From assembly GCA_937941715.1 (NCBI GenBank), contig CALDGX010000049.1, positions 31,893-95,892 on the forward strand: a stretch of DNA of 64,000 bases, written 5' to 3'. Positions 34,516 through 43,700 of the stretch are shown in pieces (position 1 is the stretch's first letter; each line of letters opens with the position of its first letter). A program made the position numbers and the translations under genes. Source of the DNA: an uncultured Chloracidobacterium sp. Lineage in GTDB: Bacteria > Acidobacteriota > Blastocatellia > Pyrinomonadales > Pyrinomonadaceae. The notes below the pieces were generated by a model, which was not told the DNA's origin, made no database searches, and saw only the letters and a program-made list of their open reading frames with translations.

Positions 34516-35187
34516 ATGACTACCAAAACAGAATCGTTGTCGTTCGAGACGGCCGGCGGGTCGACCACGGCGTTCGTAGCCATGCCGGAAGGCGAGACTG
34601 AGCGTGCGGTGATATTGATCCATGAATGGTGGGGGCTCAATGACCACATCAAGGACATTGCCGAACGATATGCTGCCGAAGGGTTTATAGCGATCGCACC
34701 CGATCTGTACCGCGGCGTTATCGCGTCCAATCCCGACGAGGCCTCAAAGATGATGCATGGACTCGCGATCGAGGATGGCCTCGACACTATCCGAAACACC
34801 ATCGGTGCCGCCGGCATCGGATACGGCATCACACATTTTGGCATCTCGGGATATTGTATGGGCGGGACGTTTGCATTGAGGGCGGCCTGCGAACTTGAGG
34901 GCATCAGTGCCGCCGCTCCATTCTATGGCGACATACCCGATGACGACATCCTGCAAAAACTGAAGACACCGACCATCTTTGTATCCGGCAAGCGCGACGC
35001 GTGGATCAATACTGAAAAGATCGCGGCACTTGAGGACGCTGTCGAGCGGTTTGAGCTGCCGCTGACCTCGGTCAAGTATGACGCTGATCACGCGTTCTTT
35101 AACAACACCCGGCCTGAGGTTTATGACGAGACGGCGGCACGTGACGCGTGGGCACTGGTGACCGGTTTTTTTCGGGACAAACTTTAG
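34516..35187 (+). CDS. Dienelactone hydrolase family protein
   Basis: 223 residues, alpha/beta hydrolase. The catalytic triad is readable: nucleophile cysteine in FGISGYCMGG, aspartate in SGKRDAWI and histidine in DADHAFFN. LIHEWWGLNDHIKDIAERYA near the N-terminus is the oxyanion and substrate loop. Dienelactone hydrolases open cyclic esters from aromatic breakdown, but many homologues serve unknown esters. A TATAAT -10 (34472-34477) and GGAGG before the ATG support expression as a single gene, ended by the terminator at 35215. A broken partial copy lies 2.3 kb upstream. Confidence 0.93.
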   Translation: MTTKTESLSFETAGGSTTAFVAMPEGETERAVILIHEWWGLNDHIKDIAERYAAEGFIAIAPDLYRGVIASNPDEASKMMHGLAIEDGLDTIRNTIGAAGIGYGITHFGISGYCMGGTFALRAACELEGISAAAPFYGDIPDDDILQKLKTPTIFVSGKRDAWINTEKIAALEDAVERFELPLTSVKYDADHAFFNNTRPEVYDETAARDAWALVTGFFRDKL

Positions 35188-35214
35188 GAACGCATCGCAG
35201 CAGTATTTACCTGG

Positions 35215-35253
35215 AAAGGCCGGCAGCGTGACTTAACACGTGCCGGCCTTTTT
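35215..35253 (+). terminator. Rho-independent terminator of the hydrolase gene
   Basis: AAAGGCCGGCA and TGCCGGCCTTTTT with an inner CGTG/CACG stem and a T-run. It also faces the end of the convergent cyclase gene. Confidence 0.9.
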
Positions 35254-35271
35254 GAAGTTCGTCATAAATGG

Positions 35272-36483
35272 TCAACGTTGAATAGCCTGCGAAGGTTCCG
35301 GCGGCAACGACGGCATGAATTGGGGCTTAACTCCGGTTTTACGCAACTGTTTCTGCCGGTACATCTTGGCGTCGGCCGCCTCGATCGTGGCCTCGAGCCG
35401 TGAGACGTCTTCAAAATTCTCAAACGCGTGCGAAACGCCGATCGTTAGCGGGTGATTGACGCCCTCGATACGTACATTCGTCAGCATTGCTTCCATCCGC
35501 GCGACCCTTTCGTAGGCCACATCGGCATCAAGACCGACCATTATCACAAAAAACTCGTCACCGCCCCAACGGAAGATCAGATCTTCTCCGCGAATGATCT
35601 CGCGGATCGCCCGGACGACCGAGCGGATCGCGATGTCGCCGACGGCGTGGCCGTACATATCATTGATGACCTTGAGATTGTCGATATCAAAGAAACCGAC
35701 ACTGCCCGAAGCTTTGTCGTCGCGTGAGCCGTGCCGTTTCAAATACCCGTGAAACGCATGCCGGTTGAGCGCCGTCGTCAGAGGGTCGATATGAGCAAGT
35801 TCCTCGAGCTTTTCGTGCGCTTTGCGGAGCTTTTCATTAGCGATCCGGGCATCCGAAAGTACGAGCTCGAGCAGGATGATGACCATTCCAAATCCGAGAA
35901 GTATCTGGAGCACGAGATCAACGATCGAATTGAACATCAGGTAATCTGACGGAAATTCGTAAAACTGCCTGAGCGTAAACACCGCAAAGTACTGGACAAA
36001 ATCGACGATCAGAAGGCCGAGTGCGACCAACATCACCTTCCAGCCGAATGTACCGATCCTGGTCTTCCACAATTCGACGAAAGCGACCGTGAAAAACCCT
36101 GACAGAATAAGCGAGTGCAGATTGAAAACGAGGTTAAAGTCGGCCGCCACGAACGGCAGGCTGAATGCGATAACGATGAACGGGAGAAGCAAGATCTCCT
36201 GACGTATCGGCATGTCGCCGCTCTCACCGAGGCTGCGGCAACCTGCGACCAGCAGAAATCCAAAAATGTACTCCGTTAAAAAATAGAAGCTGAACAATTG
36301 GGTCGAATAATCTTCGTAACTGAAGGCGAGACGCAAACAAAACAACGCAAACGACAAAAAGAGCCACGCATGCGTCCAATGCTTGAGCGCGACCACTTTC
36401 AGCGACCGCCGCAGAAACAGCGTCAGTAGCGTGATAAGCGAAACGCCGGCTATTTGGATGATCAAACCTATCTTCGAGTCCAT
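35272..36483 (-). CDS. Membrane diguanylate cyclase (GGDEF)
   Basis: 403 residues. Seven to eight membrane helices (about 7-215) form the sensor; a short coiled coil (IANEKLRKAHEKLEELAHID) leads to a GGDEF domain. The active site is G307-G-D-E-F311 in RWGGDEFFV, and an RxxD inhibitory site (RGED) stands five residues before it, so product inhibition is expected. It makes cyclic di-GMP. The ATG at 36483 begins the first helix; an earlier in-frame ATG adds 11 hydrophilic residues. It lies downstream of the PfkB gene on the same strand with a hairpin between. Confidence 0.92.
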   Translation of the reverse strand: MDSKIGLIIQIAGVSLITLLTLFLRRSLKVVALKHWTHAWLFLSFALFCLRLAFSYEDYSTQLFSFYFLTEYIFGFLLVAGCRSLGESGDMPIRQEILLLPFIVIAFSLPFVAADFNLVFNLHSLILSGFFTVAFVELWKTRIGTFGWKVMLVALGLLIVDFVQYFAVFTLRQFYEFPSDYLMFNSIVDLVLQILLGFGMVIILLELVLSDARIANEKLRKAHEKLEELAHIDPLTTALNRHAFHGYLKRHGSRDDKASGSVGFFDIDNLKVINDMYGHAVGDIAIRSVVRAIREIIRGEDLIFRWGGDEFFVIMVGLDADVAYERVARMEAMLTNVRIEGVNHPLTIGVSHAFENFEDVSRLEATIEAADAKMYRQKQLRKTGVKPQFMPSLPPEPSQAIQR

Positions 36484-36546
36484 ATTGGTCAGGCGGGAAT
36501 CAGGCGAAAAATGCAATGTGGCGAGAAGGGTTGGGAGCCCGGAAAT

Positions 36547-36567
36547 TGCGGGATATGAGATCCCGCA
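36547..36567 (-). terminator. Hairpin between the PfkB and cyclase genes, weak terminator
   Basis: Perfect arms TGCGGGAT / ATCCCGCA with a 5-base loop. In the minus direction it is followed only by AATTT, so termination would be partial; it may instead be an RNA processing or stability hairpin. Confidence 0.4.
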
Positions 36568-36598
36568 TTACGAGTGTAGTATAAACATTGTTTAATGT

Positions 36599-37540
36599 CT
36601 AGATATTTTTTTGGAGGAACTCGGCAAGCTCCTCCGCCCGCGGCAGTGCGGTACGGGCCCCGAGCGATCGGCATTTGAGGGCGGCGACGGCGTTTGCCAT
36701 TCGGGCGCTTTCCTCGACCGCCTCACCCGTCAGCAGGCCATACAGCAAGCCGACCCGAAATGCGTCGCCGGCTCCGGTCGTGTCCTGACATCCCCCGGGC
36801 ACAGCAAATCCGCCGGTTTCGACAAAAGTATCTCCGCAGCGCAGCAGCGAGCCGGCGGCCCCGAGCGTCACTCCTGCAATGCCGCATCCGAAACGCGACT
36901 GCATCTCAGTGATGGCGAGACGCGGATCACTAATACCGAGAAAGCGCTCGGGAAACTCGGCCGACGAGATCAGTATGTCAACATTGCTGAGAACATCCTC
37001 GACACCGTCAAATACGTTGTCGATATCGATCGACACGATAGTACCGGCGGAACGTGCGGATTTGGCCATACGCAGACATGCTCCGGTATCGTGAGGTGTA
37101 AAATGCAGCACTTTAGCCATCGCGGACGCATCGGCCGGGGCTTCATCTGCGGCGTAGCCGAGGCGACCGTCCCTCTGCCATATTACGGTACGTTCGCCCG
37201 TCCGCTCGTCGATGATAATAAAGGCGATCTGTGTCCTTGCACCGGCGATGCGTTCGGCAAAGCGCATATCCACGCCTTCGTCGGCCAGCGACGCCCAGCC
37301 GATCGCTCCCGCATCGTCGTCGCCAAAGCGCCCCGCGTACGCGGTCGCGAGGCCCAGCCGGGTCAGGCCGGCCATCGTCGTCGCGACCTCGCCGCCGGCC
37401 GCCCGGACGTAATTCGTGAGTTCGACCTTCGAATCATATGCCGGATAATGCGGGACTTCGATCAGAAAATCTACGGCGTTTGTGCCGAACCCGATGCAAT
37501 CAAATCGGGCGTCGGATCGCAGTTCGAATGGAAACTTCAT
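36599..37540 (-). CDS. PfkB-family sugar/nucleoside kinase
   Basis: 313 residues of the ribokinase superfamily. The N-terminal signature GGEVATTMAGLTRLGL and the C-terminal ATP site DTTGAGDAFRVGLLYGL, with the catalytic aspartate in GAGD, are intact. Members phosphorylate sugars such as ribose, fructose, ADP-heptose precursors or nucleosides; this sequence alone does not tell which. GTNAVDFLIEVPHYP at the start resembles the sugar-binding entry of ribokinases. No transporter or sugar operon is adjacent. Confidence 0.9.
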   Translation of the reverse strand: MKFPFELRSDARFDCIGFGTNAVDFLIEVPHYPAYDSKVELTNYVRAAGGEVATTMAGLTRLGLATAYAGRFGDDDAGAIGWASLADEGVDMRFAERIAGARTQIAFIIIDERTGERTVIWQRDGRLGYAADEAPADASAMAKVLHFTPHDTGACLRMAKSARSAGTIVSIDIDNVFDGVEDVLSNVDILISSAEFPERFLGISDPRLAITEMQSRFGCGIAGVTLGAAGSLLRCGDTFVETGGFAVPGGCQDTTGAGDAFRVGLLYGLLTGEAVEESARMANAVAALKCRSLGARTALPRAEELAEFLQKNI

Positions 37541-37705
37541 GGTTGACGGTCACCCGATGCCGGCCGCTGTCGGGCCGCGGGATTTTCCCCTTTTAATTCT
37601 TGCCAAGTTTATACCTGACAGGATAGATTTATTAAAGGATATCAACTAAGTCTGATATTCGACCATTGTTCCACTTAAACTATTTACTTCCCGGAGATTA
37701 TCAAG

Positions 37706-37918
37706 ATGCCTACATCAAACTGTCCAGAATGCAGCGAGGACGTTTACGTTGACGCCGACTCGGAACAGGGTGACGTCGTTTCGTGTGACGAGTGCGGTGC
37801 CAAACTGGTCGTGGTCGGGTTGGACCCCATTGAACTTGACCTCCAGACCGAGGATGACGATGATCTGGGTCAGTCCGACGATTTTTCGGAATACGGTTAC
37901 GACGACGATCATTATTGA
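37706..37918 (+). CDS. LysW-like zinc-ribbon carrier protein with altered acidic tail
   Basis: 70 residues. The zinc ribbon CPECSEDVYVD...SCDECGAKL and the following VVVGLDPIELDLQ match LysW, the amino-group carrier protein of lysine and arginine synthesis, very closely. Canonical LysW ends in EDWGE, whose last glutamate carries the substrate. Here that site reads DDLGQ and is followed by 14 further residues ending DDDHY, so the carrier terminus is absent. No lysX, lysZ or argC-like genes are next to it. Upstream, TTGCCA (37600-37605) and ATAGAT (37623-37628) could be a promoter; GGAG precedes the ATG. Confidence 0.85.
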   Translation: MPTSNCPECSEDVYVDADSEQGDVVSCDECGAKLVVVGLDPIELDLQTEDDDDLGQSDDFSEYGYDDDHY

Positions 37919-38168
37919 TCAGCGGCTGGCAGATCAGCACGCACCTCGAGTCGGTCACAATGACCGACTAAACGATCAGCTCTCGGTCATTTCGAACGGC
38001 GATGTGACCTTCCCACACCCTCACTCTTTGCCCCAAACCCAATAGGTTAGGCGTCTCCGCGAGAGTTTCGGCATTGGCACGGAACTTGAATAAGCAGTTG
38101 CGGAGGTGTGTCGGCCGCTTGCCACAGTTGCGGACGATACTTACAACAGCTTGGTTACCCTCCTTTTC

Positions 38169-38206
38169 GGCGGCCGCTGAAAAGCGATCTGCCCGCAGCG
38201 GCCGCC
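38169..38206 (+). repeat. Perfect inverted repeat before the c-di-GMP gene start
   Basis: GGCGGCCGCT (38169-38178) and AGCGGCCGCC (38197-38206) with an 18-base loop; the ATG follows 11 bases later. The very GC-rich stem would occlude the usual ribosome-site region. If translation began at the earlier in-frame ATG at 38074 the repeat would be coding. The rest of 37919-38217 has no gene I can support. Confidence 0.7.
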
Positions 38207-38217
38207 AAAGAAACGTA

Positions 38218-40764
38218 ATGAGATTCTCCGACCTGAAGAAACTGGATCCGCTGCCGAGAGCCATGTGGCTTGTCACGGTAACGCTCGCGGTTGCCGCGGC
38301 GGCGGCGGCGGTCTATTACGTTTCGCATTATCGTGGACAGAGGCTCGTGGTCTTGCTGGCCGCGATCTTCGTCGCCACGATCGTCTCAAAGTACGAGTTG
38401 AGGCTGCCAAGATCGTCTGTCGAGATCGCAGTGGGTGACATTATTGTGATCTGGGGCGTTTTTTGGCTTGGGGTAAGCGGCGGCGTTCTGCTCGGCGCCG
38501 CCGCTTCTATTGCAAAGGCCGGGCGTGACGGCAAATTTACGCTGAAGGGCAAACTTGCGGCGGCCTGCGGCACGCTTGCGGCCGGTGCGGCCGGGCTATC
38601 GTACCATTTCATCTACGGCCTCGACCTCTATCGCGAAGAACACCTTTATACCGTCGGTAATCAGGACACGATCATTGTCGGCGCGATATTGATGGCTCTG
38701 GTGATCGCGATCGCACGTTTCGCTTTCGAACCACTGACGGCATTTGCCGACAGGAATGGCAGCCGCCGCGCGAATATTGATAACCGCATCGAGAAACGGG
38801 CGATCGAGGTCATCCCGGTATTTGTGTTTTCGGTCACACTGGTTGGACTTTTCTCATATTTTGGCCTGGCATTCGGCTTTGTCGTGCTGCCGTGTTCGAT
38901 CCTGGCGGTGCTGTCCTACCGCGTTCACCTCAGCAGTCTGGCCGTCAAGACGTCGCAAATAATGGAAGCAAGCCGCGTCCAGTTGGCGACGGTCGAGGCA
39001 CTGGCGACGGCGATCGACGCACGCGACCAGATCGGGAGCGGGCACGTCCGGCGCACGCAGATCTACGCGGTCGGGCTCGGAACCGCGATGGGCCTGAGCG
39101 CAGGTGAGATAAACGCCCTGCGGTCCGGCGCACTGCTCCATGACATCGGCAAATTGGCGGTGCCCGATCATATTCTGAGCAAACCCGGCCCGCTGACCGC
39201 CGCAGAACTCGAAAAGACCAAGGTCCATTCGGTCGTCGGCGCGTCGATCCTCGAGAAGGTAGGCTTTAACTATCCCGTCGTGCCGGCCGTACGCCATCAC
39301 CATGAGTGCTGGGACGGTACCGGCTACCCTGATGGACTGGCCGGAGAAGAGATCCCTAAGACCGCCCGCATTCTGGCAGTTGCCGACACATATGACACGC
39401 TTCGCAGCGATCGGCCATTTCGACCGGCAAAATCGGTCGAGGAAGCCCGCGAGGTGCTTCAGGAGGGAGCCGGTACACAATTCGATCCGAACATAGTAAG
39501 CGTGTTCCTCAAACGGCTTGCCGGTCTTGAGGCCCAGGTAGAGGCACAGGGACTCGGGTACACCGATCGGTCGAGCCTGACGGAAGAGGCCGGTTCGGTT
39601 GAGGCCGAGGACTATATCGAACAGATCAAACTTGCCAATAAGGAGGTGTTCACGCTGTACGAGTTGGCCCGCGAATTTGGCTCTTCGGCAAATCTGGACG
39701 AGATGCTCGCACTGTTTTCGAACCACGTCCGTCGCCTTGTGCCGTTTGATACCTGTGTCATTTACCTACTCGACTCGTCAAAGCGATCGGCCACGGCGGC
39801 TCACGTTTCCGGCGATAATTCCGAGATCCTGGCCGAACGGCATATCAAGGTGGGCAAGGGTGCGACCGGCATTGCTTTGAAACGCCGCCAGATGGTCAAG
39901 AATGTAAATCCGGATCTCGATTTCTCGCTCTCGCACCTTGAGCTTATCCAGCAGTATTCGACGATGGCGGCTCTGCCGCTGATAGCCGATGACGAGATCA
40001 TCGGTGCAGTTTCGATCTATTCGAACGACCTGCCCGAATACGACGAGGAGCATCTGCGGCTGCTCGAAACGGTTTCGCGTATTGCCGCCGAGGCGATCGG
40101 TAAGACCCAGGAACACGCCGAGGCCAAGGCGAATGCTCTCACGGACCCGATGACCGGCCTGCCCAACGCCCGCAGTCTTCAGTTCCAGTTTGAAAAAGAG
40201 CTCGGCCGGGCAAGCCGTACTGGAAACACATTTCAGGTCCTCGTCATGGACCTTGACGGGTTTAAGGCCGTTAATGACAACTTTGGCCATATTGCCGGTG
40301 ATGAAATGCTCCGTGAGGTCGGTACCGTTATCCAGGCACAACTTCGTGACTACGACTTTTTGGCACGATACGGCGGCGACGAGTTTGTCGCTCTTATCCC
40401 CGACGCGGAATATGGCGACGTTTCTGACCTTTGCAGCCGCATCGAGTCGGCCGTTAGCTCGTTCAAGCTGCCGGTCGGCGATGGCAAGTTCGCATCGGTC
40501 GGCGTCAGTCTCGGCTCGGCGGGCTATCCGGCGACCGGCGTGACATTTGACGAGTTGATCATTGCCGCAGACAAGGCGATGTACCTGCAAAAATCGGCCC
40601 GCAAACGTGAAGACCATGATCTGATCCGGCAACAACCCGCTACACTGTCTGATGTGCTTGAGACCGAACCTGTCAGCCGCAGCCCGCTGCTGGACACGCC
40701 GTCGAACGAGCACTTCATCATCGAGCTCGATGAGTCACACGTGATCTCGTCCGCGATCAACTGA
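38218..40764 (+). CDS. HD-GYP/GAF/GGDEF cyclic di-GMP protein
   Basis: 848 residues. About seven membrane helices (15-235), then an HD-GYP phosphodiesterase domain with H308-D309 in LHDIGKLAVPDHIL, the RHHHECWDGTG histidines and G369-Y370-P371. A GAF domain follows (about 480-640, with TCVIYLLD and ALPLIADDEIIGAVSIYS), then a GGDEF domain with intact G719-G-D-E-F723 in RYGGDEFVAL and an RxxD site (RDYD) before it. Both making and breaking cyclic di-GMP therefore look possible in one chain. I chose 38218 because the preceding codons to 38074 lack membrane-protein character and cover the inverted repeat. Confidence 0.9.
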   Translation: MRFSDLKKLDPLPRAMWLVTVTLAVAAAAAAVYYVSHYRGQRLVVLLAAIFVATIVSKYELRLPRSSVEIAVGDIIVIWGVFWLGVSGGVLLGAAASIAKAGRDGKFTLKGKLAAACGTLAAGAAGLSYHFIYGLDLYREEHLYTVGNQDTIIVGAILMALVIAIARFAFEPLTAFADRNGSRRANIDNRIEKRAIEVIPVFVFSVTLVGLFSYFGLAFGFVVLPCSILAVLSYRVHLSSLAVKTSQIMEASRVQLATVEALATAIDARDQIGSGHVRRTQIYAVGLGTAMGLSAGEINALRSGALLHDIGKLAVPDHILSKPGPLTAAELEKTKVHSVVGASILEKVGFNYPVVPAVRHHHECWDGTGYPDGLAGEEIPKTARILAVADTYDTLRSDRPFRPAKSVEEAREVLQEGAGTQFDPNIVSVFLKRLAGLEAQVEAQGLGYTDRSSLTEEAGSVEAEDYIEQIKLANKEVFTLYELAREFGSSANLDEMLALFSNHVRRLVPFDTCVIYLLDSSKRSATAAHVSGDNSEILAERHIKVGKGATGIALKRRQMVKNVNPDLDFSLSHLELIQQYSTMAALPLIADDEIIGAVSIYSNDLPEYDEEHLRLLETVSRIAAEAIGKTQEHAEAKANALTDPMTGLPNARSLQFQFEKELGRASRTGNTFQVLVMDLDGFKAVNDNFGHIAGDEMLREVGTVIQAQLRDYDFLARYGGDEFVALIPDAEYGDVSDLCSRIESAVSSFKLPVGDGKFASVGVSLGSAGYPATGVTFDELIIAADKAMYLQKSARKREDHDLIRQQPATLSDVLETEPVSRSPLLDTPSNEHFIIELDESHVISSAIN

Positions 40765-40771
40765 GACCCTT

Positions 40772-43700
40772 TTAGAAAGCTTGTGAAAATCGAAAATGTA
40801 TCTGATCCTGACGCAATTGGTAAATTGCGTTGGGACCGGCTGTTTGCGGTATGAGGAATCGTGGCGGATTAAGCAACCGGCCGTAGTCCACCGCAAATTC
40901 GCCGCCCACGGGTGTTTTGAGCCGGAGGCCGATCCCGGCCGTGTGGGTCCACAGCGCCCGAAGGTTTTGACGAAAAACGTCATTGGCCGGAACATCGGGC
41001 GGATTAAAAATATCACCGATGCGTCGAAAGACATTGCCGCCGTCATAAAACGGTACGAACCTGATCGATCTGGATACGGGAACGCGGGCCTCGAGATTTA
41101 TGACCGCCATCGCATTACCGCCAAATGGTACGGTGAACGGCGTTAAATATACGCTGTTTCCGGCCGAGTTCAGAAACGTCCCCTGTGGAACGATCACGAC
41201 ACGCGGTCCCGCCTCTTCGAAATCGAACCCGCGCAAAGTATTCGCCCCGCCGGCAAAGAAACGTTCGCTGACCGGCAGGATATTGTTCAGGTCGGGGAAC
41301 TGTGCATTGTTAAATCGGTTAGTAGCCGAGAAAACGGTCGCCAGCCCAAGGATAGCCCGGCCCGCGATCGTTGTGTTCTTTAACTGTGGAAAAGTGTAAT
41401 AAAAATTATAGCTCGCCTGAAATTTCTGAAATCCGATATTCGCGCCCAACTGCGGTATCGAGACATTGTACTCGGCAGTTATGTAGCTTCCGCGGGTCGG
41501 GTCGCTGGCGTTGTACCGGCACCTGTCGCCGGGCTCACCTTTTGCTATCAGCTCCAGCAGGCTGGACCTGACTGAACAATTTTCGCGAGTGTCGCGAACG
41601 TACGTAAATCCAAATCCGGAAATTCGAACACGTGCGTCAGGCGTCAAGAGATCCTTGATCAACAGGCTCTCAATATTGGACAGACGAACGTCCTCAAAAC
41701 GGTATCTGCCGAAGATTATGCTGCGCTTTTTGCGGCTCAGCGTTCGGCTCGTCTCAGCCGAGACCGAGAGGCGATTGATCGTAGGGCTGCCCGTCGGATT
41801 TCCAAACGTATCGATCGGAGTACCATTGGCGTCGACCCGTTGAACAACGCCAAATGTGCCTTTATCAAACGCCGATCTGAAAAACCGGGTAACGGTCGAA
41901 TCGCGTTGGTACTGGGCAGAAAAGGTCAGCGGAGCGAACCTTCCCTCACCGTCGCCCAAAAAGCGAGGATTGATAAAATCGAATTGCACTAATTGTTGAC
42001 GCTGACTCCAACGCATACGGGCGCCGCCCTGCCAGAGATTGCCCAGGAGGTTGACATGGCGAATGTCAAAGAAACCGTTTGCCCCAAGGTCGGTCGAAAA
42101 ACCGCCGCCATAGGTCAACAGTCGCGGAGGCTGCTCATTAACGTTGATGATAACGTCGGACGCGCGGTCGCCGTTCGCCGTGTCACCGGCCGGCTGTGCC
42201 TTGATCTCAACCCGGTCGAACGCATCGGTCGCGTACAGGTTTTGCTCGGTCCCATAAATGTCCGCCGCCCGCAGGAACTGGCCGGGCTTGAGCCTTGAGG
42301 CTTTCAGGATCGCCCGCGGTTTGGTATCGTTCACGCCGTTTACAAGAACGCGGTTTATCACAACGCGGCGGCCCTCAGACTCGATCTTAAATTCCACTTT
42401 CAGCGTCCGCTTGTCGCTCCCCGGGGCGAGTTCGCCTTCGACGATCGAAGAACTGACACGGGCATCAAAATAGCCCTCTATTGAATAAAACTCGGCGAGT
42501 TCCTTGACCGCATTTCGGACCTTTGCGCGCGAATACTCGCGGCCTTTCAGGTTAGGCACCTTCGCCAGCAGCGCATCGGCGGTAAACGCCTTATTGCCGG
42601 TGACCGCGACGTCGTCGATTATGGACGGCGGCCCGTCTTCGACCTGAAACGTGATGATCAGGTCCTCACCATTCGGTGAAACGCCCTGGATAACCCGAAC
42701 CTGGGCATCGCGGTAGCCGAGTTCGTTGAGCAGCGATCGAATGGTCGCCGCGTCGCGTTCGAGAATACTGAGGCTTGTAAATCCGCGGCCGTATCCGAAC
42801 AGCGGTATCACGCCCAGCAGATTTGCCTCTTGTGATTCGAGCACGGTCCGGATCTCTTCGATCGGCAATCGGTCAGTTCCGCGCAGACGGAGGCTCAAGA
42901 GCCGGAGTTTGCGGTTAGTTTTGGCCTGGTAATTGATCGTGACAGTTCGGCCCTCCAGATCAACTGTACCCAGATTTGAACAGAGGACCTCAGTGTTGTT
43001 CGGGATGGCGTCGACGCCGTCGCCGGCGAGCGGCGGTTCGACGCTGCAGACCGGCGTCACGTTTGCAAAAAAGTAGCCCTTTTCCTGAAAGTAGTTTTCC
43101 AACCGACGCTCACCCTCGACGATCGCGGCATAGTCCAGCGTTCCCTCACGTCTGAGCGGCAGTATGCGGTCGAGTGTTGCTTCGCCGACCTTTCCGGCGT
43201 CTGATTCGACCGTGATCTTGACGATCGGCCCGACCTTGCCGCGAAGACTGAGCGTGATCGTGTTCTTATCGCTGTCGTAACTCACTCTCGGGTCATCGAG
43301 TTCGGGTGCGGTCAGGTCCTGTTTTTTGAGAAAGGCACGCAATGAGTTGATATCCCGGGCGAGAGCCTCGCGGGTAAATGGCGCCCCCTGTGTCAATTTG
43401 ATCAACTTGGGCGGTATCGGCCGTTCGAGGCCCGCGATATCGATCTTAAATTCTTCGACCTTGGCCTGTTCGCCCGGCACGACGTTAAAGACGACGGCTA
43501 CCGAATTTTCGCCCTGGAGCGGAGTCTGTTCAAAGGTAACTTCGGAGCGGTAATACCCGCGTTCTCGAAGATAGTCCAGGATCTGGTCGGCGTTGTTACG
43601 CAGGTTCTGCTCTGTGATGGTCGTTCCCGGCGAAAGCAGGTCAAGCTTAAAGAGCAATTCCTGCTCGGTGATCGTCTTGTCCGAGAAATTTCCAAGTACG

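Noticed and set aside
36611..37546. 311-codon plus-strand frame opposite the PfkB kinase
   Set aside because: Complement of a clear kinase gene; no recognisable protein.
38854..40713. Two long minus-strand frames opposite the HD-GYP/GGDEF gene
   Set aside because: Antisense shadows caused by codon bias; the plus-strand protein has every catalytic motif.
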